Shown here: piece after piece, positions 51,032 through 59,429 of the stretch
Layout of the letters: each line of letters starts with the position of its first letter
Position numbering within the stretch: the first letter of the stretch is position 1
Made by a program: the position numbers and the translations under genes
Notes under the pieces: model-generated
Told to the model about the DNA's origin: nothing
The model's input: the letters and a program-made list of their open reading frames with translations, nothing else
Database searches by the model: none
Source: JANXLS01 sp038227045
GTDB lineage: Bacteria > Planctomycetota > SZUA-567 > H5-PLA8
Reading direction: 5' to 3'
Assembly (NCBI GenBank): GCA_038227045.1
Contig: JBBRQD010000010.1
Span: 1-64,000 of the forward strand
DNA: 64,000 nucleotides

Positions 51032-51817
51032 TTACAGCCAGGGGAGGGCTGCTTCGGCGAGGCCGAATTTTTCCTGGTTTTCGGTTAGCCAAATGGGGCG
51101 GGTTTCGGCGGCTTTGGCCCAGTCGTCTTTGTAGGGTTTGCGGTAAGGGTCGTAGCCGGCTTTTTTCTCGTTTGTGTAGTCGGCTGCGTCGCGGCGGTGG
51201 ATCAGGTCGCTGGCGCATTCGAAGAATTCGGCGATTTCTTTCAGGATTTCGTCTTCCAGTTGTCTGGGGGTTTTGCCGTAATGCAGCAGGCAGGCGCGGT
51301 AAAGGCGCGTGTAGTTGGCGAAGCCGAGTTCGATGGCTCGCGTGGCGAGGCTGAACGAGGGTTCGGCTCGATGGAGTTTCAGATATTCCCAAAATTTTTC
51401 GTGGTGCTCATCGCGGTCGCGGAGTTTGGATCCGGGTTTGGCGTGATGCTTTTTGACGTGTTCGACCAGACCGGCACGGATTTTTTCGCGGAGTCCTTCG
51501 ACGCGGATTTTGTCGGCGAGCTGATTGGCCGTCATGCCGGTCAATTCCTTGAGCAGGCGGTTGAGTGCGGATTGTGAAATTTCGAGCTGGCGGCAGACGG
51601 CTGGGATGGGTTCCCAGAGGAAGGTGCGTTCGCCTTTGAATTCGGCGTCTTCCTGCGCGAGCTGGAGTTCGGCGCGAATTTCGGTTTCGGCGGCGGCGGA
51701 TAGTTTTCGAATGGCGGCTCGGCGTTCTTTGCCTTGCAGGGATTTTTCGGCTTCGACGGTGAGGCCGGAGAGTTCGCGCCATTTGACGGGAGTGGGCGCG
51801 GGGGTTTTGGCGGACAT
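51032..51817 (-). CDS. AraC-like transcriptional regulator with two helix-turn-helix motifs
   Basis: The start ATG 51817 (GGAG seven bases before it) gives 261 residues. The first motif, VCRQLEISQSALNRLLKELT, and the second, ATRAIELGFANYTRLYRACL, correspond to the two helix-turn-helix units of the AraC/XylS domain but are separated by about 50 lysine-rich residues (VKKHHAKPGSKLRDRDEHHE). There is no ligand-binding domain. The Ala/Glu/Lys-rich N-terminus (KSLQGKERRAAIRKLSAAAE) is helical. Target unknown; it stands alone in a gene-poor part with long non-coding flanks. Confidence 0.7.
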   Translation of the reverse strand: MSAKTPAPTPVKWRELSGLTVEAEKSLQGKERRAAIRKLSAAAETEIRAELQLAQEDAEFKGERTFLWEPIPAVCRQLEISQSALNRLLKELTGMTANQLADKIRVEGLREKIRAGLVEHVKKHHAKPGSKLRDRDEHHEKFWEYLKLHRAEPSFSLATRAIELGFANYTRLYRACLLHYGKTPRQLEDEILKEIAEFFECASDLIHRRDAADYTNEKKAGYDPYRKPYKDDWAKAAETRPIWLTENQEKFGLAEAALPWL

Positions 51818-52277
51818 GAGGGGTCTCCTTTTTGGCGGCCGTTTGGCCCTTGGAAAAAACTCTCGCACCAAGAACACTAAGAACACAAAGAAGCACAAAG
51901 AAAAGAAAATCTAATGGAGGGATGATGGAAAATGAGGATGGATTCTTTGTATTTCCTGGTGTGTCTTAGTGTTCTTAGTGTTCTTTGTGCGAGCGTTTTT
52001 TAAGGGATTGAACGGTTGCTCATAAATACAACGGATGATGTTTTACAAAATCAAGTGTATTTTTAGTGCATTTTAGAAGTATTTCTGGGATTATGCGCAT
52101 TGTGCAAATCTGAAGTTGAGGCTTGGTTTGAGGTTGTGAATTTCATTATCAGGGGATATTGCACTTAATTATTAACATAAAATAGTTGGGCGCAGAACGC
52201 GCTTGCGTTCGTTCAAATAACCATTAAAACGCCGTGAATTTATCTTTCTGCGCCACTCATCGCCGGAACGCTCAATC
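51818..52277 (+). other. Intergenic region with inverted repeats, upstream of pyrB
   Basis: This 460-base stretch separates the AraC-like gene and pyrB (divergent). CTCGCACCAAGAACACTAAG (from about 51849) and its approximate complement (about 51968-51992) bracket 100 bases; they belong to the AAAGAACACTAAGAACAC type of dispersed repeat. The pyrB side is AT-rich. GAACGC/GCGTTC (52195-52200 and 52205-52210) form a small hairpin; I see no T-run behind it and no leader peptide, so a pyr attenuator is not supported. Confidence 0.4.
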
Positions 52278-53213
52278 ATGCCCTGGACTCGCCCTCATCT
52301 GCTCGGCCTCGAAGACCTCTCCGCCGGGGAAATTTTGGAGATTCTCGATACGGCGCAGTCGTACAAAAGCGCCTCGCGCAGCGGGCAGAAACTGCCGCTG
52401 CTGCAAGGCAAGACGGTGGTCAATCTGTTCTTCGAAGCGTCAACGCGCACCAGCAATTCGTTCGCGCTCGCCGCCAAACGGCTCTCCGCGGACACGATGA
52501 GTTTCAGCAGTTCGGGCAGTTCCGTGAGCAAGGGCGAAACGCTGATTGACACGGCGCTGAATATCGAGGCGATGGGCATCGATGCGTTCGTGATCCGGCA
52601 CTCGGCTCCGGGCGCGCCGCACCTGCTCGCGCGGCACGTCAAGGTGCCGGTGATCAACGCTGGCGACGGCTGCCACGAGCATCCCACGCAAGGACTGCTC
52701 GACATGTTCACGATCCGCGAGAATTTCGGAAAACTGGACGGACTGACCGTCGCGATTCTCGGCGACATCCGCCACTCCCGCGTGGCGCGTTCGAACGCCT
52801 GGGGTTTGCGGAAAATGGGCGCGCGCGTGATCCTCGCCGGCCCGCCCACGCTGGTGCCGCCGGCCATCGCCGCGGCACTGGGCGTGGAGGTCAGCCACGA
52901 CATCGATCAGGTCATCGCCGAGGCCGACGTGCTGAATTGCCTGCGCATTCAATTCGAACGCAAGGCCGCCAATTTCTTTCCCGGCACGCGCGAATACGCG
53001 GCGATCTACGGCCTGAACGCGGAGCGCATGAAGCGTTGCAAGCCGCACGCAATCATCATGCACCCGGGTCCGATCAATCGCGGCATCGAGCTTACGCCGG
53101 AGCTTGCTGACGGCGAAAGGAGCGTGATTTTGGACCAGGTGCAGAATGGATTGGCGGTAAGGATGGCGGTGCTGGGGTTGTGCATGGGGGCGGCGAGTGC
53201 GTTGAAAAATTGA
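52278..53213 (+). CDS. pyrB: Aspartate carbamoyltransferase catalytic chain
   Basis: The enzyme joins carbamoyl phosphate and aspartate in the second step of pyrimidine synthesis. The product has 311 residues. The carbamoyl phosphate loop is FFEASTRTSNSF; HPTQGLLDMFTI and the final HPGPINRGIEL are also conserved. The length is that of the catalytic subunit; no regulatory PyrI gene is next to it, so the enzyme is probably the type without PyrI. It is 61 bases before pyrC and co-transcribed. Confidence 0.97.
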   Translation: MPWTRPHLLGLEDLSAGEILEILDTAQSYKSASRSGQKLPLLQGKTVVNLFFEASTRTSNSFALAAKRLSADTMSFSSSGSSVSKGETLIDTALNIEAMGIDAFVIRHSAPGAPHLLARHVKVPVINAGDGCHEHPTQGLLDMFTIRENFGKLDGLTVAILGDIRHSRVARSNAWGLRKMGARVILAGPPTLVPPAIAAALGVEVSHDIDQVIAEADVLNCLRIQFERKAANFFPGTREYAAIYGLNAERMKRCKPHAIIMHPGPINRGIELTPELADGERSVILDQVQNGLAVRMAVLGLCMGAASALKN

Positions 53214-53274
53214 GATTCCCAGATAACCTAAATTTTAAATTTCACTTACGGAAAGATTCAAAACTTCACTGACT

Positions 53275-54609
53275 ATGCCAACCCTCCTCCTCCAATCCGG
53301 CCGCGTCTTCGACCCCGCGTCGCACCTCGATTTCATCGGCGATGTGCTGATCGATCAGGCGTCCGGCACAATCCTCGAAATCGGCACGTCGCTTTCGGGC
53401 GATCATGTCATCCACTGTTCCGGCAAACTCGTTTGTCCGGGATTCGTCGATATCCACGTCCATTTTCGCGAGCCGGGGAATAATGCGAAGGAGACCATTG
53501 CCACCGGCTCCGCCGCGGCGGTGCATGGCGGTTTCTCGACTGTTGTCGTGATGCCCAATACCGATCCGCCGCTGGATAATCCCGCCGCGATTGCATACCA
53601 ATATTTGCAGGCCAGGAACGCCGGCAAGGCGCGCGTTTTTCCGATGGGATGCATAACCAAAGGGCGCGCGGGGCAGGAACTCGCGGAGTTGGGCTTGATG
53701 GCTCGCGGCTTTGGCTCTGGCACGGCCGGTAGCGGGCAGTTTGGCGCGGTCGCGTTTACCGACGACGGCGCGGCGGTGCCCGGAAGCCAGATCATGCGCT
53801 CGGCTTTTGAGTACGCGAATGCGCTTGACCGCGTGATTGTCGAACATTGCGAGGATCACGATCTGTCGAACGGCGCGATCATGCATGAAGGCAAAGTCAG
53901 CGCAGCGCTGGGCATCAACGGCTATCCAAGCGCCGCCGAGGAACTCATTGTCGCGCGTGATATTCGGCTGGCAAAACTGGCGGGTGCCCGCTTTCACGTG
54001 TCGCACATTTCGGCCAAGGGAGCCGTCGCGCTCGTGCGCGAAGCGAAAGCGAAAGGCGTGCGCGTCACGGCCGAAGTCAGCCCGCATCATCTTCTGCTGA
54101 CCGATGACGGCTGCCGCAACTTCGATACGAATTTCAAGATGAATCCGCCACTGCGCGAACCGTCGGATATTGACGCGTGCCTCGAAGGACTGCTCGACGG
54201 CACCATCGACTGCCTCGCCTCCGACCACGCGCCGCACACCAGCGAAGAAAAAGCGCGCGAATTCGTGGACGCGCCGAACGGCATCATCGGACTGGAGTCG
54301 AACATCGCCGTGCTGCTGACGAAACTTGTCGCGACCGGCAAGCTTCCCCTGGCGCGCTTCGTTGAGGCGTGGACGAACGCCGCGGTGCGGTGCCTGGGAC
54401 TAGATAAATGCGGCGTAACTGGGAAGCTTGAAAAAGGCGGCCCGGCGGACGTGACGATTCTCGATCTGGAAAAGGAATGGACATTGGACGCCGCCGCGTT
54501 CAAATCCAAAGGGCGCAATTGTCCCTTTAAAGGCTGGCAGCTAAAAGGCGCTCCGATTTATACAATCGTCGGCGGGGTGATTCACGAGGCTATTGGGTTA
54601 AATCATTGA
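53275..54609 (+). CDS. pyrC: Dihydroorotase
   Basis: Third step of pyrimidine synthesis. The product has 444 residues, the long (CAD-like) type. Metal ligands are visible in DIHVHFREPG, VEHCEDHDLSNGA and HVSHISAKGA; the substrate loop is DHAPHTSEEKAREF. The DDGAAVPGS string of the family is present. The TIM-barrel metal site appears complete, so it is expected to be active rather than a PyrX-like partner. A 7-nt-phase tract starts at its stop codon. Confidence 0.95.
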   Translation: MPTLLLQSGRVFDPASHLDFIGDVLIDQASGTILEIGTSLSGDHVIHCSGKLVCPGFVDIHVHFREPGNNAKETIATGSAAAVHGGFSTVVVMPNTDPPLDNPAAIAYQYLQARNAGKARVFPMGCITKGRAGQELAELGLMARGFGSGTAGSGQFGAVAFTDDGAAVPGSQIMRSAFEYANALDRVIVEHCEDHDLSNGAIMHEGKVSAALGINGYPSAAEELIVARDIRLAKLAGARFHVSHISAKGAVALVREAKAKGVRVTAEVSPHHLLLTDDGCRNFDTNFKMNPPLREPSDIDACLEGLLDGTIDCLASDHAPHTSEEKAREFVDAPNGIIGLESNIAVLLTKLVATGKLPLARFVEAWTNAAVRCLGLDKCGVTGKLEKGGPADVTILDLEKEWTLDAAAFKSKGRNCPFKGWQLKGAPIYTIVGGVIHEAIGLNH

Positions 54610-54679
54610 GTTGAAAGTTGAAAGTTGAAAGTTTAAAGGTTGAAAGTTGAAGGTTGGATTTTCAACTTTCAAACCTTTA
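54610..54679. repeat. 70-base tract in exact 7-nt phase that folds back
   Basis: Ten 7-mers: GTTGAAA three times, GTTTAAA, GGTTGAA, AGTTGAA, GGTTGGA, TTTTCAA, CTTTCAA, ACCTTTA. The last three are nearly complementary to the preceding ones, so it can form a hairpin. It starts at the base after the pyrC stop and ends seven bases before the stop of the glutathione peroxidase gene on the other strand. Confidence 0.8.
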
Positions 54680-54685
54680 ACCGTT

Positions 54686-55246
54686 TTACTTCTCCGCCAG
54701 AGCGTTCTCAACGGCCGCGATGAATTTTGGATCTTCGGGTTTGACTCCCGGTTCGAAGCGGTCGATCACCGAGCCATTGCGGCCCACCAGAAATTTAGCA
54801 AAATTCCATTTTATCTCGCCGGGCTTCTTGCTTTCGGTTGTGAGATATTTGTAGAGCGGGGAGATGCCTTCGCCTTTGACGACTTCTTTGGCGAGCATTG
54901 GAAACGTGACGTGGTATTTGCTGGTGCAGAATTCCTTGATCTCCTCGTTGCTGCCAGGCTCCTGCTTAGCGAATTCATTCGCCGGAACGCCGATGATGGT
55001 CAGTCCCTTGTCGTGAAATTTGGTGTATAGCGCTTGAAGTCCTTCGTACTGCGGCGTATTGCCGCATCTCGACGCGACGTTGACGATCAGCAGCACCTCG
55101 CCTTTGTGTTGCGAGAGCGCGTAGGGTTTGCCATCGATGCCTTCGAGGCTGAAATCCAGCACGGACTTCTTCGTGGTTTCTTCAGAAAAAGCACTGCACG
55201 CTAGGGCGGCGGCGGCCAAAGCAATGACAATCGTGACGGTGTTCAT
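54686..55246 (-). CDS. Glutathione peroxidase family protein, exported
   Basis: The start ATG 55246 (GGAG eight bases before it) gives 186 residues with a signal peptide ending near residue 20. The catalytic residue is C61 in NVASRCGNTPQYEGLQ (cysteine instead of selenocysteine); the other conserved residues are in VPANEFAKQEPGSNEEI and the WNFAKFLV motif. Such enzymes usually use thioredoxin rather than glutathione and reduce lipid or hydrogen peroxide. Its location outside the cytoplasm is inferred from the signal. It is convergent with pyrC and functionally independent. Confidence 0.9.
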   Translation of the reverse strand: MNTVTIVIALAAAALACSAFSEETTKKSVLDFSLEGIDGKPYALSQHKGEVLLIVNVASRCGNTPQYEGLQALYTKFHDKGLTIIGVPANEFAKQEPGSNEEIKEFCTSKYHVTFPMLAKEVVKGEGISPLYKYLTTESKKPGEIKWNFAKFLVGRNGSVIDRFEPGVKPEDPKFIAAVENALAEK

Positions 55247-55322
55247 GATCAATTCTCCGGTTTGAAAAGGTTCTTTGTTTTATGAGTACACCATCGCAAC
55301 GAAGCAATGCAGGAGGTTACGC

Positions 55323-56216
55323 TCATTTCGTCTTCTCATAAAACCGCACCCAATCCACCAGAACTTCGGCGGGAAGCGCTGTGTCGTCGACATGGAACGT
55401 CTTCGCCAGGGGCGCGCCGATGCAGCTTAACCAGATGCTCATGTCGTCGTGCACGAATTCGTTCGCATCCAGCGTCGAGACGAGTTCGCCGTCGAAAAAA
55501 TAGCGCGCTTTTTGAGGCGTGAATTCGCAGCCAAAGACGTGAAAATCCTCCGATAAATCGGGCGTTTTTACGCGCCGCGGCCCGAAGGCTCTATGGATTG
55601 GCTTTTTCGTCTGGAGATTCACGGAATACGCCTTCAAGTCGATGGAATCGGTTTCACATACATCAATCTCCTGCCGCGCGCCAGTGGACTCCGACTTGTA
55701 CTGATTCAAAGAAAAAGTCGTATGCCAGCCTTTCCCCGGAGGGCATTTGATGCTCGCTTCGTAATAGCCATAGCGAAAGGCGCGTTTGGTAATGATCCCG
55801 CCAGCGGTATAGTCCATCTTTCCCGCCTTTTCCTTTTTCAGTTTCAAATGCAAATAGCCGCCTGAAACAGACACATTTTCCGCCTTCTGCGCGCTCCAGA
55901 AACGACTGTCGGTGCGGCAGTCCCAAACGCTTGCATCGAGCTTTTCGGCGTTGAATTCATCGGACCAGGACAACGTGTAGTCGCCAAAATTCTCTCGCCG
56001 CACGAACGGACGAGCGACCGCCACCGTCTCAGTCGCCGGAACGGTAACGGGAACCGGCGCAGGAGCCACGACAGTCGCCGGAACCGCTACTCCCGTGCTG
56101 GGCGCGGGAACGGGAACAGGAACCGCCTCTTCGGCAGATACAAACGTATGCTGACGGGGCAACAAACCGCACAGGATTGCGAAAATGAGGCAAGTCAGCG
56201 CCAAACGTGACTGCAT
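55323..56216 (-). CDS. Glycoside hydrolase family 16, secreted
   Basis: The start ATG 56216 (GGAG nine bases before it) gives 297 residues with a signal peptide (about 1-28). A 45-residue Pro/Val/Ala/Thr linker (VPVPVPAPSTGVAVPATVVA and onwards) precedes the GH16 domain. The catalytic ExDxxE motif is EIDVCETDS in a beta-jelly-roll that starts GDYTLSWSDEFNAEKLDASV. GH16 enzymes cleave beta-1,3/1,4-glucans, agar, carrageenan or xyloglucan; the substrate cannot be read here. A classic polysaccharide utilisation locus is not present. Confidence 0.92.
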   Translation of the reverse strand: MQSRLALTCLIFAILCGLLPRQHTFVSAEEAVPVPVPAPSTGVAVPATVVAPAPVPVTVPATETVAVARPFVRRENFGDYTLSWSDEFNAEKLDASVWDCRTDSRFWSAQKAENVSVSGGYLHLKLKKEKAGKMDYTAGGIITKRAFRYGYYEASIKCPPGKGWHTTFSLNQYKSESTGARQEIDVCETDSIDLKAYSVNLQTKKPIHRAFGPRRVKTPDLSEDFHVFGCEFTPQKARYFFDGELVSTLDANEFVHDDMSIWLSCIGAPLAKTFHVDDTALPAEVLVDWVRFYEKTK

Positions 56217-56354
56217 GAACTCAAACTCCGTGATGAGCAACACCAAATATTGTGACGCGATTATAACGTGACTTGCGCGGAATTAGTCGCAAGATTCAAG
56301 AAATTAATGGCACCGACATGTTCGCGGAATGGGATACTACTGCACGCGCCCTGC

Positions 56355-57461
56355 CTACTTCTTCTTCAACACCCGCACCCGATGCGTCTCGCTGTCCCCA
56401 ATATAAACTGATCCGTCAGTATCTACAAAAATCCCGTGCAGCCGCGCCATCTTGCATTTCAGCGGGTCGCCATCCGGCCCGTCGCCTTTTTCGCCTGTCC
56501 CGGCGATGAGTTCCAGATTTCCCGTCTTTGCGTCAATCATCCGCACGCTGTGGCTCTCCGTGTCGGCCAGCCAGGCATTCCCATCGGCATCGATGGCGAT
56601 GCCTTTCGGTCCTTTCAGCGCCGCCTGTTTGGCCGGTCCGCCGTTGCCCGTGAAACCGCTCGCTCCTGTTCCGGCCATGAGCTGAATCTTGCCGGCTTTT
56701 AAATCGAACTTCAAAACCTGGTTCCCCTCGCGAGTAACCAGCCAGAGATTCCCGGCCGCGTCAAAGTCCAGCGAGCGCGGCCCCTTCAACGGAGTCCCGG
56801 CGATCGGCGCGCCATCCGGAGTCGCCCCTGTTTTGCCGGTGCCCGCAAACGTGGAGATCGTTCCCGTCTGCATGTCCACTCGTCGAATGGAATGGTTGCC
56901 CACGTCGCAAATATACAAGCTGCCATCGGGTCCAAACTGGATGCTGTGCGGCTGCTTGAGCTGCGCCTTCTGCGCCGGTCCGTTATCGCCGCTGTATCCG
57001 GACGTGCCGGTGCCCACAAACGTCGTGATCGTGCCGGTCTTGCCATCAACGCGGCGGACGGCGTTATTCTGCATATCCGCAATGTAATAATTCCCCGCTT
57101 TGTCGAAGCGAATCTCATGTGGCAAATTGAAGCTCGCCTGCAACGCCGGCCCCCCGTCCCCGCCATAACCCTTCTGGCCGTTCCCGGCGACACTGTGAAT
57201 CGTCCCATCGGGATCGACTTTGCGAATGCGCTGCCCGGTATACTCGCAAAACCACAGCGCGCCGTCCGGTCCACGCACGAGCCCAAACGGATTGTCCAAC
57301 TGCGCCGAAACCGCCGGCCCGCCATCGCCGCTGAATCCTTGTTTGCCAGTCCCAGCAAAAGTCGCAATGCTCCACTCAGCAGCCGAAGCGCCGAAATGAA
57401 ATGCCAGACTCAAAATAGAGAGCAAGACTCGCACGCGGATAAAAATGGAATTCACAAACAT
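56355..57461 (-). CDS. NHL-repeat secreted propeller protein
   Basis: The product has 368 residues, a signal peptide (about 1-27, ending ASA) and at least six NHL repeats of the form GDGGPA-x-AQL-x-NPFGL, for example ALQASFNLPHEIRFDKAGNY, AQLKQPHSIQFGPDGSLYIC and AALKGPKGIAIDADGNAWLA. The repeats build a beta-propeller in which each blade begins with GxxG. NHL proteins bind protein or carbohydrate, or act as scaffolds; no enzymatic domain is attached. It stands alone. Confidence 0.9.
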   Translation of the reverse strand: MFVNSIFIRVRVLLSILSLAFHFGASAAEWSIATFAGTGKQGFSGDGGPAVSAQLDNPFGLVRGPDGALWFCEYTGQRIRKVDPDGTIHSVAGNGQKGYGGDGGPALQASFNLPHEIRFDKAGNYYIADMQNNAVRRVDGKTGTITTFVGTGTSGYSGDNGPAQKAQLKQPHSIQFGPDGSLYICDVGNHSIRRVDMQTGTISTFAGTGKTGATPDGAPIAGTPLKGPRSLDFDAAGNLWLVTREGNQVLKFDLKAGKIQLMAGTGASGFTGNGGPAKQAALKGPKGIAIDADGNAWLADTESHSVRMIDAKTGNLELIAGTGEKGDGPDGDPLKCKMARLHGIFVDTDGSVYIGDSETHRVRVLKKK

Positions 57462-57612
57462 CTCCCCTTATTCTCTTCCTCTTCCCTTCCTCTTGCTTTC
57501 CTCTGCGAACCTCTGCGTCCTCTCGCGGTTAAACCCTCACGGTTAACTCCCCGTTTTATTCGGCAGCCTCTGCTATAATGCCGATGACACGTCTGTCTAC
57601 AAGGAGCTCTCG

Positions 57613-58317
57613 ATGTCCGTCGAACAATATTTTGGCAGAGACTTGGAAGCCATGTCCGTGGCTCGAAATTATAACAATTGGATCATCCACGAATTTAAAC
57701 CCTATTTCGGTGATTGCGTAGCGGAAGTCGGAGCCGGCTGCGGAAACTTCTCCACATTTCTATTGGAAACTGCCATCAAACGCCTGATTGCGTTCGAGCC
57801 ATCCGAAAACATGTACACTCTTCTTCACGAACGCATGAAAACCAACCCAAAAGTAGAAACCGTACAGGGCTATTTTGGCGACCACTGCAACCAATACACC
57901 GGGATGCTCGACGCCGCGCTCTATGTCAACGTGATGGAGCATGTTCCCGACGACAAAGCAGAACTGGCGCACATCCACGGCGCGCTGAAAAAAGGCGGCC
58001 ACGTGCTGATCTTCGTGCCCGCGCTGCAATGGCTCTACAGCGACTTCGACAAGCGCATCGGCCACTACCGCCGCTACCATAAAAAAGCCCTGGCGGAATT
58101 AGTCGCCTCGTCCGGCTTCACCGTTGAGAAAATTAAGTACATGGACGCGACGGGAATACTGCCCTGGCTGATTGCCTTTAAGCTATTCAAGCTATCCATG
58201 AGCAGTGGAAAAGTCTCACTCTACGATACGCTGATCGTTCCGCCGGAGCGCTTCTTCGAAAGCCTCATCCCGCCGCCGCTGGGCAAAAATCTTTTGGTGG
58301 TGGGTCGAAAACTCTAA
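57613..58317 (+). CDS. Class I SAM-dependent methyltransferase
   Basis: AAGGAG (57601-57606) six bases before ATG 57613 and a TATAAT at 57574-57579 mark the start. The product has 234 residues. The SAM-binding loop is VAEVGAGCGNFS, the acidic residue after strand 2 is in AFEPSENM, and the strand-4 motif is DAALYVNVMEHVPDDKAELA. This is the form often found with glycosyltransferases acting on polyprenyl-linked sugars. It faces a GT2 gene across a 25-bp inverted repeat, but the two are convergent, not an operon. Confidence 0.88.
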   Translation: MSVEQYFGRDLEAMSVARNYNNWIIHEFKPYFGDCVAEVGAGCGNFSTFLLETAIKRLIAFEPSENMYTLLHERMKTNPKVETVQGYFGDHCNQYTGMLDAALYVNVMEHVPDDKAELAHIHGALKKGGHVLIFVPALQWLYSDFDKRIGHYRRYHKKALAELVASSGFTVEKIKYMDATGILPWLIAFKLFKLSMSSGKVSLYDTLIVPPERFFESLIPPPLGKNLLVVGRKL

Positions 58318-58318
58318 T

Positions 58319-58378
58319 TTGTGGTGCAGGCTTCCAGCCTGCATATCTGTAATTGCAGGCTGGAAACCTGCACCACAA
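58319..58378. repeat. 25-bp inverted repeat with GCAGGCTGGAAGCCTGC-type core
   Basis: 58319-58343 and 58354-58378 are inverted copies with one mismatch in 25, around a 10-base loop. The unit contains GCAGGCTTCCAGCCTGC and its complement. It fills the 65 bases between two convergent genes and resembles 31400-31420. A shared terminator is likely. Confidence 0.75.
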
Positions 58379-58382
58379 TTTC

Positions 58383-59225
58383 TTAATCCATTAGCGCCGC
58401 CGCATAGAGCTGTTCCAGATTTTTCGACGAATAAACTTTCAATTGCTCCGCGAGCTTCGCATATTTTTCAGGCAGCGGCGTGCGGGCCGGCGGCGTGGAA
58501 CGGGTCGCGAACAGTCCATAGCGGAAAATGCAATACAATGCCCGAAAGGCATCCTTTAAACCTATTTTCTTGCCCTCATCGTAGGTCCGTCCATTGTACG
58601 AAATACCCAGTTCGAAAACGCAACAACCCATCTTCGCGATCTTTGCCGTGACTTCCGGCTCGAAACCAAAACGCTCTTCCTTCAATTTCACCGATTGAAT
58701 CACCTCGCGCCGAAACAATTTATAGCACGTTTCCATATCGCTCAGATTCAGGTTGCTGGTCATGTTCGACAGTGTCGTCAACCAGCCGTTGGCCACGCTG
58801 TGCCAGTAATACAGCACGCGTTTCGCATCCTCGCCACGGAAGCGCGAGCCGAACACCACGTCCGCGCCATGAGCCAGCGCCGGCACAAGCAGGCGGTAAA
58901 ATTCCTGCGGGTCGTATTCCAAATCCGCGTCCTGCACGATCGCATAAAAGCCCGTCGCGTGCTGAAATCCCGTCGCCAGCGCCGCGCCCTTGCCGCGATT
59001 TTTCGCGTGATAAAACGCCTTGACCCGAGGCTCGCGCGCCGCGATCGCTTCGAGCTTTTCGCGCGATTTGTCCTTCGACGCATCGTCCACCACGATAATT
59101 TCCAGCGGCAGCCGCACGCGCAAAACCTGCGCAACAATGTGCTCCAGCGTCCGCTCCTCGTTGTAGCACGGAATGATCACGGACAGCAGCGGCGGAATGG
59201 CCTGCTCGGCGGATGGAGCCATCAT
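58383..59225 (-). CDS. Glycosyltransferase family 2 (polyprenyl-phosphate type)
   Basis: The product has 280 residues. The GT-A fold begins LLSVIIPCYNEERTLEHIVA; the Mg/nucleotide aspartates lie in VVDDASKD and IVQDADLEYDPQEF. GAALATGFQHATGFYAIVQD is a conserved helix-strand junction of DPM1/PGT-like enzymes that build dolichyl- or undecaprenyl-phosphate-mannose or glucose. No C-terminal membrane domain is present, so a soluble or peripheral enzyme is expected. Its start overlaps no other gene; 204 bases of non-coding DNA follow upstream. Confidence 0.88.
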   Translation of the reverse strand: MMAPSAEQAIPPLLSVIIPCYNEERTLEHIVAQVLRVRLPLEIIVVDDASKDKSREKLEAIAAREPRVKAFYHAKNRGKGAALATGFQHATGFYAIVQDADLEYDPQEFYRLLVPALAHGADVVFGSRFRGEDAKRVLYYWHSVANGWLTTLSNMTSNLNLSDMETCYKLFRREVIQSVKLKEERFGFEPEVTAKIAKMGCCVFELGISYNGRTYDEGKKIGLKDAFRALYCIFRYGLFATRSTPPARTPLPEKYAKLAEQLKVYSSKNLEQLYAAALMD

Positions 59226-59429
59226 GAACGCGTTCCCGAATGGGCGTTGTGTGAATTGAAAAAAAGAATCTAACGAGAGAGCGTGCGAATTTCAATCGAC
59301 TTCGTTTCCCCTCATTTCCCGATCCTCGATCTACAGCATTTCTAAAGGTTTGCCTAATTCATTCGGCCGTGTACATTATTATTCTCGATCCAGGATAACG
59401 CAACGAAGAACCGCTTTTCACGGTGAACC

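Noticed and set aside
52195..52210. Pyrimidine attenuator before pyrB
   Set aside because: The small hairpin is not followed by a T-run and no leader peptide or PyrR-type stem is visible.
54686..55246. Selenocysteine in the glutathione peroxidase
   Set aside because: The active-site codon is a plain cysteine codon and the frame has no internal TGA.
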